The notes: generated by a model from the sequence alone, not told the origin. Positions 1 through 5,853 are shown, counted from the first letter of the stretch. The stretch is DNA of 17,874 nucleotides from Verrucomicrobiota bacterium (GCA_026398285.1 JAPLTI010000288.1:1-17874), one strand, 5' to 3'. Program-made: numbers and translations.

Positions 1-120
1 GGATTTACAGAATTAACAGGATTAGCGCGACTCGGGGCGTCCTCCTACGCGCTTTGCGGCTCCGGCGTGATGAGGTGACTGGTGCTGTGGCGAGTTACTG
101 GTAGCGGGTGGCGGGAAAGA
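1..120. repeat. Repeat-rich noncoding stretch at left edge
   Basis: No gene is supported here. The first 25 bases hold two ACAG-type units (ACAGAATT, ACAGGATT) of the family seen again at 15294-15397. Positions 41-82 carry a GC-rich block (CCTCCTACGCGCT, GGCTCCGGCGTGATG, AGGTGACTGG) whose pieces recur in another order at 6880-6955. Positions 90-116 match the TTACTGGTAGCGGGTGGCGG family found near 3215-3235. Comparison within the window shows these are dispersed intergenic repeats; their function is unknown. Confidence 0.6.
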
Positions 121-297
121 CAGATTTTGGATTTTGGCTTAACGGCGCGTTGCGCCTGAATCTTGGGGCCGCTCGGCCTCCGGCTCGTAGCCTACGCCTC
201 GGAGAGCGATCTACCCCTACCTTGTAAACGAAAGCTCGGTGCGGATACCACGGCGCTGACGGCGCATCGCCCTCCAGATTTTGTGCTTGGTGTCATT
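121..297. repeat. Long intergenic repeat, copy A (with 30-bp insert)
   Basis: This block is a direct repeat of 3248-3393, readable base for base over almost its full length with scattered substitutions. Copy A differs by one extra 30-bp block at 177-206, which is partly palindromic (CTCCGG near one end, CCTCGGAG near the other). The similarity runs into the TGA stop codon (293-295) of the 111-residue gene, as copy B runs into the stop of the AlbA_2 gene. A small hairpin GGCGC-GTT-GCGCC lies near 154-166. It may act as a 3' untranslated or terminator-like element; that is inference. Confidence 0.8.
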
Positions 298-628
298 TCT
301 GGTCCTCCGGCTGATCGGTGTCCCACATTTCGCGGTAATAGTTCACATAGTCTGCGGTCGCGGCTGGGTCCAAGGTGTAATAGTAGCGGCAGAGTTTTTT
401 GTAGAGCGCGAGTCCCGCCGGGTGGCATGCAAAATCCAGAAGGTAGTCGAGCGTGTGTTGGATGTGGCAGGCATCGCGGCTGCGCGTGGCGATGATTTGA
501 TCGACGACCGGTGTGTATTGGGCGACGCCGAGTTCCTGAATGCCACGCAGACCTTCGGCGATGGCCTTGATGCCGCGCAGCATGTCGTCGTAGTCAGAGG
601 GCTGTTGAACAGGAGTTTCTGATGTCAT
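293..628 (-). CDS. Hypothetical protein (111 aa), RM-accessory type
   Basis: A 111-residue acidic, soluble protein with no signal peptide or membrane segment. The C-terminal half (HTLDYLLDFACHP, KKLCRYYYTLDPAATADYV, YREMWD) resembles short hypothetical proteins I associate with type I restriction-modification loci, next to RhuM or DUF1016 genes. No biochemical function is known to me. The start ATG overlaps the rhuM stop in an ATGA arrangement (625-628), so translation is probably coupled and this is the last gene of the cluster. Its TGA stop lies inside repeat copy A, so the repeat may have supplied the present C-terminus. I am fairly sure the gene is real; the role is open. Confidence 0.75.
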   Translation of the reverse strand: MTSETPVQQPSDYDDMLRGIKAIAEGLRGIQELGVAQYTPVVDQIIATRSRDACHIQHTLDYLLDFACHPAGLALYKKLCRYYYTLDPAATADYVNYYREMWDTDQPEDQK

Positions 629-1653
629 GGCTGGTCTTCCGGGTTCGGGAGTTGCTTGATCATGCGGTCGAAGTCGGACTCGAAGAGGCGGTCCTGAACG
701 ATGCGGTATTTCTCAAACTCGGATTCGGCAAAGGCCTTGGCGATCTCGGCGGTGACTTTGCCAGGGTGTTCGAGCAGGTCTCGCTGGTTGAACTGGAGGA
801 AGGCGTCGAGTTTTCCCGCCCAGTCGGCCATGGTCATGGGAATGCCGCGCTCGGCTTGGTCCTCGGCGTAGTCGAGATACATGGTGACAAAGCGGTCGAG
901 AGATTTGAGTTCCTTCTCGGTCAGATAGTTTTTGGCAACGGCGACATCAGGTTTGAGGATTTTCCCCTTGGGTGCATTCCTCCAGGTGGTGAGGCCCATG
1001 TGCTCCTTAGTGCTGTCTGCCCTGCCCATGATCAACTCGGCGGCGGTGTGCCCGTGGATGGCGAAGTGGAGCTTGTTTTGGACGGTGGCGAAAAAGGCCT
1101 GCGTCGTCTCAGCCTCCGCGCTGTAATCCATCGCCATGGCGTAAATGTCGGTAATCTTTTGGTAGAAGCGACGCTCGCTGGCACGGATTTCGCGGATTTC
1201 TGCAAGCAGGTTGTCGAAGTAGGCCTGGTCGAAGATGGCACCGTTTTTCAGTCGTTCCTTGTCGAGCACATACCCACGGATGGCGAAGTCCCGCAGAATG
1301 CCGATGGCCCACTTGCGAAACTGGGTGGCGCGGGCGGAATTGACGCGGAAGCCGACGGCGATGATGGCGTCGAGGTTGTAGAAGGCGGTGAGATAACTTT
1401 TGCCATCGCTGGCAGTATTCCGGAATTTCCGGATAACTGCGGATTCGGTCAGTTCTCCGCTGTTGAAGATGTTCTGCAGGTGCTCACTGACTGTGCGGAC
1501 ATCAACATCAAAGAGGACGCCGATGAGCTTCTGGGTAAGCCAGACGGTCTCGTCCTCCACGCGAACTTCGATGCCCTTTTCCCCGGCCTGCGTGGTGAAG
1601 ACGAGGAACTCGGCGGTGCTGTTGCGAATCTGAATTTTCTTCGGCTTGCTCAT
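625..1653 (-). CDS. rhuM: RhuM family protein
   Basis: A 342-residue protein of the RhuM family (virulence RhuM, first noted in a Salmonella pathogenicity island and common as cargo in type I RM loci). Visible family segments are WLTQKLIGVLFDVDVRTVSEH (a helix-turn-helix-like N-terminal region), YNLDAIIAVGFRVNSARATQF, RGYVLDKERLKNG, and the C-terminal half with HGHTAAELI and a helical tail. The molecular function is not established. A longer reading to 1764 exists, but the ATG at 1653 is preferred: it begins MSKPKK, has GGGAG about 8 nt upstream, and sits in the same ATGA context as the DUF1016 start at 2848. The upstream reading frame would run through the DUF1016 gene's end. It overlaps the 111-residue gene downstream by 4 nt. 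A near-palindrome lies within it at 1412-1440. Confidence 0.88.
   Translation of the reverse strand: MSKPKKIQIRNSTAEFLVFTTQAGEKGIEVRVEDETVWLTQKLIGVLFDVDVRTVSEHLQNIFNSGELTESAVIRKFRNTASDGKSYLTAFYNLDAIIAVGFRVNSARATQFRKWAIGILRDFAIRGYVLDKERLKNGAIFDQAYFDNLLAEIREIRASERRFYQKITDIYAMAMDYSAEAETTQAFFATVQNKLHFAIHGHTAAELIMGRADSTKEHMGLTTWRNAPKGKILKPDVAVAKNYLTEKELKSLDRFVTMYLDYAEDQAERGIPMTMADWAGKLDAFLQFNQRDLLEHPGKVTAEIAKAFAESEFEKYRIVQDRLFESDFDRMIKQLPNPEDQP
1412..1440. repeat. Imperfect palindrome inside rhuM
   Basis: Two 14-bp arms around a single central base. The inner 7 bp (TTCCGGA / TCCGGAA) and the outer 5 bp (GCAGT / ACTGC) are perfectly complementary, with two mismatched positions between. It encodes the segment AVIRKFRNTA. 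It resembles the two coding palindromes of the neighbouring DUF1016 gene in position and style, though not in sequence. Confidence 0.6.
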
Positions 1654-1682
1654 AACGCCGCTCCCATTTTCTTGAGGTGGCT
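1646..1682 (-). pseudogene. Relic of a coding tail (SHLKKMGAAL*) before rhuM
   Basis: These 37 bases match 2841-2877 at 34 positions. On the minus strand they read SHLKKMGAAL-stop followed by the ATGA overlap into the next gene, exactly as the truncated dinD chimera ends before the DUF1016 gene. The three differences fall in third codon positions (AGC/AGT, AAG/AAA, GCG/GCT) and are synonymous. Just upstream the reading frame passes into CTCGTTACC-type repeat sequence, so the body of the gene that once ended here is gone. The stub still provides the GGGAG ribosome-binding site used by rhuM. Confidence 0.7.
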
Positions 1683-1711
1683 GGTAACGAGAGGCTGATA
1701 GCGGGCAGGCT

Positions 1712-2848
1712 TCATGGAAGGGCCTCCCCGGAGGAATTGCAGCGCACGGCGAGTTCGCGGGCATGTTCGATGGCTTGGTGGAGGCGGGCGCGGAGGATTT
1801 TGAGGGGAGGAAGTTCGGTGAGATATTCGCTCACCCGAATGGATTTGGCATCGAGTTGGAGAAGTTCCACCTGCTCGGCATCGGCTGAAGCGCAGAGGAT
1901 GAGGCCGATGGGGGATTCCTCGCCCGGGGCGCGTTCGTGTTTATCGAGCCAGCGGAGGTAAAGTTCCATTTGGCCGATGTGGGCGGGTTGGAAGGCTTCC
2001 AGCTTCAATTCCACAGCGACAAGGCGGCGCAGGTGGCGGTGAAAAAAGAGCAGGTCGAGGTGAAAGTCATCCCGGCCGACACTCATGCGTTTTTGGCGGG
2101 CTATGAATGTGAAGCCTGCGCCCAACTCCAGCAACACGCCTTCGATTTCACGCAGGATGGCGGATTCAAGGTCCCTTTCGCTGAAGGCCCCCTGGAGGCC
2201 GAGCAGATCAAGAAAGTAAGGATCGCGAAACACGATGTCCGGCGTGAGTTTGCCATCGCGCATTTGGCTTATCTCTGCAGCGATGATGCTCTGTGGCCTC
2301 TTCGCCAAAGCGGTGCGCTGGTAAAGCATGGAGCCAACCTTTTGCCGCAGGGTGCGGACATCCCAGTGCTCGATGCGACACATTTCGGCATAGAAATCGC
2401 GGGCGAGCGGTTGCTTGATCGGGAGCAATTCCATAAAATGGCTCCAACTCAATTGTGTCGACAGCGTCGACACAATTTCCGGGTCGGGGAAAAGCTCAGA
2501 GAACTGGATGGCGCGATTGACTGTGGCATAGCTGAATCCCCGTCCGAACTCTGCCGTCAATTCTCGCGACACTGTCGCGAGAATTTGTTTCCCGTATGCG
2601 GCGCGTTGGTTCTGGAGGTTTTCCTTCAGCAGCCTCTGCCCGAGATGCCAGTAGAGAAGCGTGGTGGTGGAGTTCGCCACCACCGAAATGCGCTGGCGGG
2701 CTGAAAGGATCAGGCTGCGCAGGTCTTCGAGCAGGGCGGTTTCGTTCACTTGCGAGGTCGGGCGTCCCGAATTGGTCTTGCTGGGTGAGACAGTCTTCCC
2801 CGGCTTGGAAAGAGCGCGGGGTTTAGAGCGGCCAGGTTTCTTGCTCAT
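1712..2848 (-). CDS. DUF1016 / YhcG-type PDDEXK nuclease
   Basis: A 378-residue protein of the DUF1016 (YhcG) family. After a basic, low-complexity N-terminus (1-35), residues 40-185 form the DUF1016 N-terminal domain with YGKQIL, EFGRGFSYATVNRAIQF, EIVSTLSTQLSWSHF and the conserved EHWDVRTLRQKVGSMLYQRT. Residues 205-350 form the PDDEXK fold: E in ILREIEG (about 234-241), D265 in FHLDLLFFH, the E280-x-K282 pair in VAVELKLE, and GQMELYLRW. The nuclease residues look intact. The family is common as cargo in type I RM loci and is thought to act on DNA; its in vivo role is not settled. The start overlaps the stop of the gene upstream (ATGA, 2845-2848), with GGGAG upstream. Two perfect palindromes lie in the coding sequence. 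Confidence 0.92.
   Translation of the reverse strand: MSKKPGRSKPRALSKPGKTVSPSKTNSGRPTSQVNETALLEDLRSLILSARQRISVVANSTTTLLYWHLGQRLLKENLQNQRAAYGKQILATVSRELTAEFGRGFSYATVNRAIQFSELFPDPEIVSTLSTQLSWSHFMELLPIKQPLARDFYAEMCRIEHWDVRTLRQKVGSMLYQRTALAKRPQSIIAAEISQMRDGKLTPDIVFRDPYFLDLLGLQGAFSERDLESAILREIEGVLLELGAGFTFIARQKRMSVGRDDFHLDLLFFHRHLRRLVAVELKLEAFQPAHIGQMELYLRWLDKHERAPGEESPIGLILCASADAEQVELLQLDAKSIRVSEYLTELPPLKILRARLHQAIEHARELAVRCNSSGEALP
2451..2477. repeat. Perfect 12-bp-arm palindrome inside DUF1016 gene (1)
   Basis: Left arm AATTGTGTCGAC, 3-nt loop, right arm GTCGACACAATT, with no mismatch. On the coding strand it encodes IVSTLSTQL (residues 125-133). It has the same architecture as the palindrome at 2559-2585, with paired base changes that preserve complementarity. 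Confidence 0.9.
2559..2585. repeat. Perfect 12-bp-arm palindrome inside DUF1016 gene (2)
   Basis: Left arm AATTCTCGCGAC, 3-nt loop, right arm GTCGCGAGAATT, with no mismatch. On the coding strand it encodes ILATVSREL (residues 89-97). The outer AATT and inner CGAC/GTCG match the palindrome at 2451-2477; the bases between differ but remain complementary. Confidence 0.9.
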
Positions 2849-3192
2849 AACGCAGCTCCCATTTTTTTGAGGTGACTATCCACCTTGGCGGCGAGGGCGG
2901 CCACTTCGTCGTTGAGCCGGGGCAAGAGCGTGGAGTGGCGGGACATCATTATGGTCTTCGGCGGACGCTGAGCTCCGCTGCCGATCTCGATCATATCGGT
3001 GACCTCAACGAAATGATCCCCCACCCGCTGACCGCTGTTGAAGCAAGCGGTGCGGGCGGATTCGATCACGAACTGGAAATTCCGATAGTCTGCATAGCCG
3101 AGCACCTTGGCAAAGTCCCGACTGGACCAGAATTCGTTACCGGCCGGATTGGTGCGGCGGATGGTTTCGAAGGGTGTGGTTTCGGAGGCCAT
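2845..3192 (-). pseudogene. Truncated DinD (Bro-N) gene fused to a foreign C-terminal tail
   Basis: A 115-residue ORF. Residues 1-86 match the N-terminus of DinD-like (DNA damage-inducible protein D, Bro-N/P22AR-type) proteins: TPFETIRRT, NEFWSSRDFAKVLGY, RNFQFVIESARTAC, NSGQRVGDHF and ending at MSRH, where the family normally continues (LSRY...) to about 280 residues. From residue 87 the sequence switches to STLLPRLNDEVAALAAKVD followed by SHLKKMGAAL, which is not DinD. It resembles the C-terminal end of type I methyltransferase (HsdM) subunits, though I cannot verify that. The junction (near 2935) therefore looks like an internal deletion that fused two genes in frame. The start at 3192 is chosen because family similarity begins there; the longer frame runs into repeat copy B. 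No Shine-Dalgarno is visible. Its stop overlaps the DUF1016 start. Confidence 0.75.
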
Positions 3193-3247
3193 GGGAAGGA
3201 GTGGGTTAAGAAAGTAACGAGTAACTGGTGGCGGGTAACGAGTGGGG
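3193..3247. repeat. TAACTGGTGGCGGG-type short repeat
   Basis: Between the dinD relic and repeat copy B lie alternating GTAACGAGTAACTGG and GGCGGGTAACGAG units. The same motif set flanks repeat copy A (85-120) and occurs at 1680-1700 and 6935-6960. It is noncoding and probably part of the same composite repeat. Confidence 0.6.
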
Positions 3248-3393
3248 CTGATTTTGGATTTTGGCTTAACGGCGCGTTGCGCCTGAATCTTGGGGCCGCT
3301 CGGCGATCTGCCCCTACCTTGTAAACGAAAGCTCGGCGCGGATACCACGGCGCTGATCGCGCATTGCTCTCCGGATTTTTTGAAGGTTGTCAT
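3248..3393. repeat. Long intergenic repeat, copy B
   Basis: A direct repeat of 121-297, lacking the 30-bp block of copy A. Alignment runs without gaps from GATTTTGGATTTTGG through GGCGCGTTGCGCC to the TGA stop codon (3390-3392) of the AlbA_2 gene. Both copies are oriented the same way relative to the upstream gene's stop. Confidence 0.85.
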
Positions 3394-4844
3394 TGCGAAA
3401 CGGTTTTTCCCGCGAGCTCGCGGCCTTTCTCGGTGAGGCGGTATTTTTGCAGGCGGCTGTTGGGTTTCGCGGGGATGGTGCGCTCGACCAGATCAGCTTC
3501 CAAGGCAGGCTTGAGGTAGCGAGCCTCAAAGTTTTCGCGGCCCCGTAAGGCCAAAGCCGCTTGAATTTCTTGTCGGGACATTTCTTTTCGGAGAATGGCG
3601 AGGATGCGCCTCAACTCGTCACTGACTTGCCCTGCGACTTGCCCTGCGACTTGCTCACTGACTTGTCCGGTGACTGGAGGCGAACCGGGCTCTGTGGAAT
3701 GGATTTCCTGCAAATAAGACGGCGCGAAGGGGAATTCGGTCCAGAGGCCGGTGGGCTCGAGGGTGAAGCGGGGCTTGGGCGTTTCCGCTTCGCGGCAGGC
3801 GGTGAGGATGCGTTGGATGCCGCGGCCCCAGGTCTCGATTTCTCCCGAGCGGAAAAAGACATGCGCGATGGCGGGATTGTGCGGGGCGGAGGAATGCGGG
3901 CCGAGGAGTTTTTTAAGAGTCCACCCTTCGGGAAGGGAGCAGGGGTTCCAAATGGAGAGGCGGTTGGCGTAGACGCGGATTTGCACGGGGGCGGGGACGG
4001 CGTAATCGCGATGGACGAGGGCGTTGAGAATGGATTCGCGCAGGGCGGCATCGGGCACGGGGTAGCGTTCGATGCGCTGGATGCCGCGGTAGGTGATGGC
4101 GGCTTTGAGATACTTGGTTTGCAGGAGGTCGATGGTGCGGGCGGCGAGGGAGAAGAGATCGCCATGGAGGGTGTCGTGGTAGGCCAGATCGGACTCGGAG
4201 CGGAAGTAGCCGATTTTCACGAAGGCGCCGGTGATGAATTTCTCAGGATCCTCGTGGAAGAGCAGCACGGCGGCGCGTTTGAGGTAGGTGCCTTCGGCGA
4301 GTTGAAGTTTTTCGACGAGGGTGGCTTTGGAGGATCGCATGTCCTCGGGAGCGATGCGACCGGCGGCGCGGGCGAGACCGCGGAACCGGCGGATCGCGCT
4401 GGCGGAGAGATTCGCAATTTTGACGCCGGGCACGGGAACGCTGTCCCAAGTGCGGCCATGGCGGCGGAGCAAAAAACGGTCAAGGGCCGGGCCTTTGAGT
4501 TCCTGCAGCGTGCTGCCGCTGCGAACAAAATAATGTCCGCGATAGCTGATGGGATGGGGATAGGAATCGACGGCGATCTCGAGCCAGGGAAGGCCGTTTT
4601 CCTTGCGCAAATTCACGGAGACCAGAATGCCGAGGAGATCGCGGGCCTTGTTGGGGATTTCCTCCAAAAGCCGCTTGGCATCGGAAAGGCCGACGATACG
4701 GCCCTGGTCGTCGCGCCCGATGTGGAGTGAGCCGCCGCCAGAATTGGCGAAGCCACAAATCCAGCGCAGGCAGTCGTCGCGCCAAATCTCCTTCCACTCG
4801 ATATGCTGGTCTTCAGAATCGGGCATGGCGTCGGAGGAACTCAT
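3390..4844 (-). CDS. AlbA_2 (Schlafen-like) DNA-binding / ATP-binding protein
   Basis: A 484-residue protein of the COG2865 type (often annotated as transcriptional regulator or ATP-binding protein). Residues about 12-125 are the AlbA_2 domain: EWKE (16-19), FANSGGGSLHIGRDDQG and IVGL. Residues about 262-350 carry the GHKL-like ATP-binding C-terminal region with ALRESILNALVHRDY and GEIETWGRGIQRI. Residues 390-408 are a tandem xxQV repeat. Residues 410-484 are a winged-helix domain ending in YRLTEKGRELAGK. Such proteins are frequent cargo of type I RM loci, probably as DNA-binding regulators; direct function is unproven. The start overlaps the stop of the 50-residue ORF upstream (ATGA). An ATG at 4826 is an alternative. 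The stop codon is the first base block of repeat copy B. Confidence 0.9.
   Translation of the reverse strand: MSSSDAMPDSEDQHIEWKEIWRDDCLRWICGFANSGGGSLHIGRDDQGRIVGLSDAKRLLEEIPNKARDLLGILVSVNLRKENGLPWLEIAVDSYPHPISYRGHYFVRSGSTLQELKGPALDRFLLRRHGRTWDSVPVPGVKIANLSASAIRRFRGLARAAGRIAPEDMRSSKATLVEKLQLAEGTYLKRAAVLLFHEDPEKFITGAFVKIGYFRSESDLAYHDTLHGDLFSLAARTIDLLQTKYLKAAITYRGIQRIERYPVPDAALRESILNALVHRDYAVPAPVQIRVYANRLSIWNPCSLPEGWTLKKLLGPHSSAPHNPAIAHVFFRSGEIETWGRGIQRILTACREAETPKPRFTLEPTGLWTEFPFAPSYLQEIHSTEPGSPPVTGQVSEQVAGQVAGQVSDELRRILAILRKEMSRQEIQAALALRGRENFEARYLKPALEADLVERTIPAKPNSRLQKYRLTEKGRELAGKTVSQ
3624..3671. repeat. 12-bp tandem repeat (xxQV units) in AlbA_2 gene
   Basis: Four 12-bp units starting GACTTG are arranged head to tail; the first two are identical (GACTTGCCCTGC) and the next two have diverged. 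On the coding strand they give the four-residue units GQVS, EQVA, GQVA and GQVS between the ATPase-like region and the winged helix. Unit gain or loss would keep the frame and change linker length. Confidence 0.85.
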
Positions 4845-4993
4845 TGCAGGACGGCGAGCAACTGCTGGGCGCGGGTGGCTCCGAGAACGAAGGTGCGGGC
4901 TTGGTAGTCGTTTTTCGCGCTGCGACCTTGGGAAATTTCCTCTTCACTCAAGGCAACCCAGAGGTGCTCGATAGTGATATCAGTGAGGCGCAT
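4841..4993 (-). CDS. Small ORF (50 aa), translationally coupled to AlbA_2 gene
   Basis: A 50-residue ORF beginning MRLTDITIEHLWVALSEEE and ending QQLLAVLQ. An in-frame TAA lies about 30 nt before the ATG, so no long N-terminal extension is possible from this frame. Its TGA overlaps the AlbA_2 start as ATGA, the same coupling used throughout the cluster, which is the best evidence that it is translated. The sequence is predicted to be helical and soluble. I do not recognise it. It could be a leader peptide for coupling, or the remaining end of a larger cargo gene. No clear Shine-Dalgarno precedes it. Confidence 0.5.
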   Translation of the reverse strand: MRLTDITIEHLWVALSEEEISQGRSAKNDYQARTFVLGATRAQQLLAVLQ

Positions 4994-5111
4994 AGGCGAT
5001 GGGAGTGAGTTTTAGATAGTAGTTTCGTCGCTTGATAGCAGGTTCATTAGCATTTGACTACGCAAAAATCGAAATGTCTGTTGTCTGGTAACATTTTTAA
5101 TCATCGGAAAA

Positions 5112-5681
5112 CTATTCGTTGCGATAGGGCCAATTGCCTGGCGTATGCTCTGCTGTTCCATCTGGTTGGATGAGCGCGCTGCCTTCACCGAAATCGTATT
5201 CAAAGTATTCCAACAGGACTGGGGTGTTCAGAAGTTCGGCGAGTTTGCGGATGACTGGGAAGGGTGGCGTCCAGGCTGTGCAGAAAAGGTAGGCGTTTTC
5301 GTTTTTTACAAAATGGCCGTAGTAGGAGTTCCACTTGGTATTCCAATTCGCATTCGACCAGTCATACCAGTCCTCGAAGCCGAAATTCGCATAGTTCTCC
5401 TCACGCAGCGCAATACCCTTTGGACAGTCTTCCGAAAAACCCTTTTGCTCCGTGCGCTTTATGGACTCTGGCATGGGAATGATCCTCTGGAAGTCGAGAT
5501 CAATGGTCCGTTTCAATTGCGCGACGCCTGTTGGGAGAAAGGCATCTACATGATCATCATGCGTCCCGTAGTTGATACAATTCTGCATGCGAGTAAATCG
5601 CGTTTTCAAAAAAGGACGGATGGCCGCCTTGAAATTGGGCAAATCTGGTGTGGAGATGGTGTTTTGGCAGTCGTCGGGCAT
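5112..5681 (-). CDS. Api92-like protein with YubB ferredoxin-like domain
   Basis: A 189-residue protein resembling the Api92/YubB group found on phages, plasmids and genomic islands. Recognisable segments are LDFQRIIPMPES (about 62-73), the NTKWNSYYG motif corresponding to NWGTKW in relatives (about 116-124), FCTAWTPPFPVI (about 134-145), and a C-terminal EYFEYDFGEGSALIQPDGTA that fits the usual Y-x-E-x-G-x-F-G ending. The domain is expected to be a ferredoxin-like fold without iron; the molecular role is not known. N-terminal residues 1-35 are less conserved. The ATG at 5681 has no Shine-Dalgarno. It stands alone, with spaces on both sides and a candidate promoter at 5809-5838. An overlapping plus-strand ORF is judged a shadow. 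Confidence 0.78.
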   Translation of the reverse strand: MPDDCQNTISTPDLPNFKAAIRPFLKTRFTRMQNCINYGTHDDHVDAFLPTGVAQLKRTIDLDFQRIIPMPESIKRTEQKGFSEDCPKGIALREENYANFGFEDWYDWSNANWNTKWNSYYGHFVKNENAYLFCTAWTPPFPVIRKLAELLNTPVLLEYFEYDFGEGSALIQPDGTAEHTPGNWPYRNE

Positions 5682-5723
5682 GGGAAAGGAGTTTGTAAGT
5701 TTTAAGGAGTGGTTGGAGCGGAA

Positions 5724-5757
5724 TAACCACGGATGGCTCGGATGGGCACGGATGATC
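5724..5757. repeat. ACCACGGATG-type degenerate intergenic repeat
   Basis: Contains ACCACGGATGGCTCGGATGG followed by GCACGGATGAT. A close relative occurs at 6807-6840. It would lie in the 5' untranslated region of the Api92-like gene if the promoter at 5809-5838 is used. Confidence 0.6.
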
Positions 5758-5808
5758 TTGGCAACGGGCCAACCTTCGGCTGCGCTTTTTCACATTCGCC
5801 CCGATGAT

Positions 5809-5838
5809 ATTTTATGTTTAAATAAAAGGCTTTGTGAA
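5809..5838 (-). promoter_or_regulatory. Candidate promoter of the Api92-like gene
   Basis: On the minus strand, TTCACA (5833-5838) and TAAAAT (5809-5814) are separated by 18 nt, each one base from the sigma70 consensus. The site lies just past the stop of the upstream gene and about 120 nt before the ATG at 5681. This is sequence match only. Confidence 0.4.
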
Positions 5839-5853
5839 AATTTCTGAAATTTT

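Noticed and set aside
192..428. Minus-strand ORF (78 codons) over repeat copy A, similar to the extended start of the dinD relic
   Set aside because: The similarity (SAVVSAPSFRLQGRGRS) comes from the shared noncoding repeat, not from a conserved protein.
622..1698. Long plus-strand ORF (358 codons) opposite rhuM
   Set aside because: The minus strand encodes a recognisable RhuM protein. The plus-strand translation has no family features and is the expected shadow of GC-rich codons.
3624..3671. CRISPR-like array
   Set aside because: Units are 12 bp, contiguous and coding in frame; there are no spacers and no cas genes.
3561..4730. Long plus-strand ORF (389 codons) opposite the AlbA_2 gene
   Set aside because: Glycine- and alanine-rich translation without motifs, wholly inside a well-supported minus-strand gene.
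5145..5705. Plus-strand ORF (186 codons) almost the same size as the Api92-like gene
   Set aside because: The minus-strand reading has family motifs (DFQRIIPMP, NTKWN, TAWTPP); the plus reading has none.
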